From Lachnoclostridium sp. UBA7482 (GTDB lineage: Bacteria > Bacillota > Clostridia > Lachnospirales > Lachnospiraceae): DNA of 8,184 nt. The notes beneath the pieces are model-generated. The model had not been told where the DNA came from. It made no database searches and was given only the letters and a program-made list of their open reading frames with translations. Made by a program: the position numbers and the translations under genes. The DNA is taken from contig DLOO01000009.1 in NCBI GenBank assembly GCA_002479645.1, positions 23,290 to 31,473 of the forward strand. Reading direction: 5' to 3'. The first letter of the stretch is position 1; every line of letters begins with the position of its first letter. Positions 6,184-8,184 of this stretch are shown here, in pieces.

Positions 6184-7662
6184 ATGAATTCCTATGCATT
6201 GTATCAGGACATACAGAAAAGAACCGGCGGCGAGGTGTATATGTCGATGGTAGGGCCGGTGCGTACCGGGAAATCGACGTTTGTTCGTCGGATGATGGAA
6301 ATGCTGGTGCTGCCGCGAATCTCGGAGCAGGAGTCGGCCGAACTGATCGACCAGCTTCCGGTGAGCGGTTCCGGTAAGACGATAACGACTGTGGAACCCA
6401 AATTCATTCCCAAAAAGGGCGTGTCAATTCCACTGTCGGACGAGAAGGGCATGGACCTGAGGCTTCGATTTATTGATTGTGTCGGTTATATGGTGGAGGG
6501 CGCCGGAGGGCACATGGAAAACGGTGAGGAGCGCATGGTACATACGCCATGGAGCGAAGAGGCAATCCCTTTTTCCAAGGCGGCGGAAATCGGAACCGGA
6601 AAGGTCATTCATGAGCATTCTACGATTGGTATTGTGATGACAACCGACGGCAGTTTCGGAGAATTGCCGCGGGAGAATTTTATTCCGGCGGAGGAGCGGA
6701 CGATTAGCGAGCTGAAGGAAATCGGGAAGCCGTTTCTTGTTATCCTGAATACGAATCGTCCGGCAGGAAAGGATACAAGACAGCTTGCGGAGGATATGAC
6801 CGCAAAATACGCGGTTCCGGTAATTCCGATTAACTGCGACCAGCTGCGCCAGGAGGATATCGACACAATTTTCCTGAATTTGCTGAATGTCTTTCCGATT
6901 GCGGAAATTTCTTTCTATTTGCCGAAATGGCTTGGACTTCTGCCGGAGGATTCTCCGATTTTGCAGGAGATTTTAAGGGAAATCAAGGAATTTACCGAGA
7001 AGATGCATCGGATGAAGGACGTAGAGCGCGGGATGAAAGAGGTGTCATATCCGAAGATGAAGGGGCTGCGGGTCGACACCTGTTCCCTGGAGGACGGGAA
7101 GGTATCCGTCAATGTGGAAATGCAGGAAGAATGCTATTATGAAATCCTCAGCAAGGTCATCGGAGAATCGATTGAAAACGAGCAGCAGTTTATGGATGTG
7201 CTGCAGGATTTGGCACAGATAAAGAAGGAATACGGGAAGCTTTCCGAGGCATGGGCGAATGTTCGTCAGGGCGGCTACGGTGTGGTAAATCCGTGCTTTG
7301 AGGAGATTTTGCTGGAGGAACCGGAGCTGATTCATCAGGGGAACCGCTTTGGCATCAAGATTCGTGCGGTAGCGCCGAGTGTCCAGATGATTCGTGCGGA
7401 GGTTACCACAGAGATTGCACCGATTGTCGGGAGCGAAGAGCAGGCGAAGGATTTGATCGCCAATATGCAGGGCATTAGCAGGGATAAAAAGGATGAGGTA
7501 TGGGACACCAATGTTTTCGGAAAAACCATGGGACAGATGGTGGAGGAAGGCATTGCGATGAAGATTGCGCGGCTGACGGACGACAGCCAGCGGAAGATTC
7601 AGGAATCCATGCAGAAAATTGTGAATGAAAGTAACGGCGGCCTAGTCTGCTTTATTATCTGA
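6184..7662 (+). CDS. spoIVA: Stage IV sporulation protein A, spore coat morphogenetic ATPase
   Basis: A 492-residue protein, the same length as B. subtilis SpoIVA. SpoIVA binds and hydrolyses ATP to polymerise irreversibly on the outer forespore membrane, anchored by SpoVM, and forms the basement layer of the coat. Walker A is GPVRTGKS (24-31) with Lys30. Also visible are GKTITTVEPKFIP (64-76), DCVGYMVEGAGGHMENG (98-114), HTPWSEEAIPF (120-130), AAEIGTGKVIHEHSTIG (133-149) and AEERTISELKEIGKPF (169-184). The C-terminal region keeps KEYGKLSEAW, IRAVAPSVQMIRAEV and the end NESNGGLVCFII. The frame is open from an ATG at 6118, but that would add 22 residues coded inside a hairpin and has no good ribosome site, whereas GGAGG sits 6 nt before 6184. 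Position 70 is Val where B. subtilis has Thr71. Expression is expected in the mother cell under sigma-E. Confidence 0.97.
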   Translation: MNSYALYQDIQKRTGGEVYMSMVGPVRTGKSTFVRRMMEMLVLPRISEQESAELIDQLPVSGSGKTITTVEPKFIPKKGVSIPLSDEKGMDLRLRFIDCVGYMVEGAGGHMENGEERMVHTPWSEEAIPFSKAAEIGTGKVIHEHSTIGIVMTTDGSFGELPRENFIPAEERTISELKEIGKPFLVILNTNRPAGKDTRQLAEDMTAKYAVPVIPINCDQLRQEDIDTIFLNLLNVFPIAEISFYLPKWLGLLPEDSPILQEILREIKEFTEKMHRMKDVERGMKEVSYPKMKGLRVDTCSLEDGKVSVNVEMQEECYYEILSKVIGESIENEQQFMDVLQDLAQIKKEYGKLSEAWANVRQGGYGVVNPCFEEILLEEPELIHQGNRFGIKIRAVAPSVQMIRAEVTTEIAPIVGSEEQAKDLIANMQGISRDKKDEVWDTNVFGKTMGQMVEEGIAMKIARLTDDSQRKIQESMQKIVNESNGGLVCFII

Positions 7663-7666
7663 TAAC

Positions 7667-7695
7667 TTGACAAAAATGCAGAAAAATGGTATCTT
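7667..7695 (+). promoter_or_regulatory. Strong sigma-A promoter with extended -10, after spoIVA
   Basis: TTGACA (7667-7672) is a perfect -35. A 17-nt spacer follows, ending in TGG (7687-7689), an extended -10 element. The -10 is TATCTT (7690-7695), four of six consensus bases. The start point would be near 7702, just after a run of eight T (7694-7701). It begins 4 nt after the spoIVA stop and points at the next gene, with a leader of about 90 nt. Confidence 0.65.
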
Positions 7696-7763
7696 TTTTT
7701 TCGGTTAGTGGCGATTTATCTTCCGAGGGGAAAAGAGCCGACGCGTAATAAATATACAAAAGA

Positions 7764-7780
7764 CAGTGGGAAATCCACTG
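7764..7780 (+). repeat. Small inverted repeat next to the ribosome site of the last gene
   Basis: CAGTGG (7764-7769) and CCACTG (7775-7780) form a perfect 6-bp stem with a GAAAT loop. The stem ends one base before the AGAGG (7782-7786) that serves the ATG at 7793. It may stabilise the leader or influence ribosome access, but it is short enough to occur by chance. Confidence 0.35.
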
Positions 7781-7792
7781 CAGAGGAATGTG

Positions 7793-8184
7793 ATGAAGAA
7801 ACTAAAGCAATATATTTTACCGATAGAAATCGGGATTATTCTGCTTCTTTTCTTGCTGCTGAATCTCGGAGGCAGGACGGAGGAGCCAAAGAAACTCAAT
7901 CATAAGGTGCTGGAGACCGAGCATGCCGCACCGGAAAAGGAAACGAATCCTACCGGTACGGCAGATGAGCCGACGCCGACACCGACACCGGAGACCGGCA
8001 AGCCCTCACCGACGCCGAAGCCCGAGAATCCGCTTGACGGCTATCCCGAAGAGGTGGTCGAAGCTTACAACAAAGCAATGGAGCTTATCATTCCGGAGGG
8101 AATCGCCTTTGCCGATGTTCAGGAGTCGATGAGTATCCGCGTCAGTCCGGACGGCGAGAGCAGGCAGGTCGGTACGATGTATCT
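7793..8184 (+). CDS. Membrane-anchored protein with Pro/Thr linker, unknown function (3' end outside window)
   Basis: The open frame runs to the window edge: 130 complete codons with no stop. I do not recognise a family. Residues 8-24 (LPIEIGIILLLFLLLNL) form one hydrophobic segment after a short basic start (MKKLKQ), which fits an uncleaved signal anchor with the rest outside the cytoplasm. No lipobox cysteine is present. A charged stretch follows, then a Pro/Thr-rich linker (about 60-77, TPTPTPETGKPSPTPKP), typical of surface proteins where a stalk separates anchor and domain. From about residue 80 a folded domain seems to begin (LDGYPEEVVEAYNKAMELII), with IRVSPDGESRQVGTMY near the edge. 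AGAGG at 7782-7786 is 6 nt before the ATG; an in-frame GTG at 7790 is possible but less well spaced. The gene has its own sigma-A promoter, so expression need not follow spoIVA. Confidence 0.8.
   Translation, partial: MKKLKQYILPIEIGIILLLFLLLNLGGRTEEPKKLNHKVLETEHAAPEKETNPTGTADEPTPTPTPETGKPSPTPKPENPLDGYPEEVVEAYNKAMELIIPEGIAFADVQESMSIRVSPDGESRQVGTMY

Noticed and set aside
7681..7702. AAAAA / TTTTT pairing as a terminator after spoIVA
   Set aside because: The stem would be only A-T pairs, and the same bases form a better-supported extended -10 promoter.
7702..7792. A metabolite riboswitch in the leader of the last gene
   Set aside because: The leader is about 90 nt and I recognise no conserved riboswitch core; only a 6-bp hairpin is visible.

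Overview
The window looks like a housekeeping stretch of chromosome from a spore-forming, moderate-GC member of the Clostridia, most likely Lachnospiraceae or a close relative. The evidence is a full-length SpoIVA (the spore-coat ATPase found only in endospore formers), strong GGAGG-type ribosome binding sites before nearly every gene, and the gene order der - plsY - gpsA - spoIVA, which from memory is typical of Clostridia (Bacillus has der - gpsA - two small genes - spoIVA). All genes read on the + strand. No mobile element, CRISPR array, tRNA or rRNA was seen, and no gene looks foreign.

Layout: 1-189 is the 3' end of a UPF0102/YraN gene. 201-818 encodes a small FMN protein with a four-cysteine iron-sulfur flavoprotein motif. 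842-1678 is pgeF (YlmD/YfiH family). 1691-3013 encodes a PDZ - radical-SAM-like - DUF512 protein of unknown function. 3059-4384 is the tandem GTPase der, 4406-5038 is plsY, and 5060-6055 is gpsA. Gaps between these genes are 11 to 45 nt, so they are probably co-transcribed. A good sigma-A-like promoter lies inside the end of the DUF512 gene and could give der and downstream genes their own transcription. The 128-nt gpsA-spoIVA gap holds a long hairpin and a second stem that covers the spoIVA Shine-Dalgarno. spoIVA is 6184-7662. A strong extended -10 promoter starts 4 nt after its stop and drives an unrecognised membrane-anchored protein that runs off the window at 8184.

Functionally, Der matures the 50S ribosomal subunit. 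PlsY and GpsA form one pathway: GpsA makes sn-glycerol-3-phosphate and PlsY acylates it to lysophosphatidate, the first committed step of phospholipid synthesis. SpoIVA polymerises on the forespore surface as the basement layer of the coat. PgeF is linked to peptidoglycan fidelity and nucleoside chemistry. The most open questions are the spoIVA leader structures, the DUF512 protein and the unknown anchored protein after spoIVA. I see no clear evidence of a wholly new multi-gene system.
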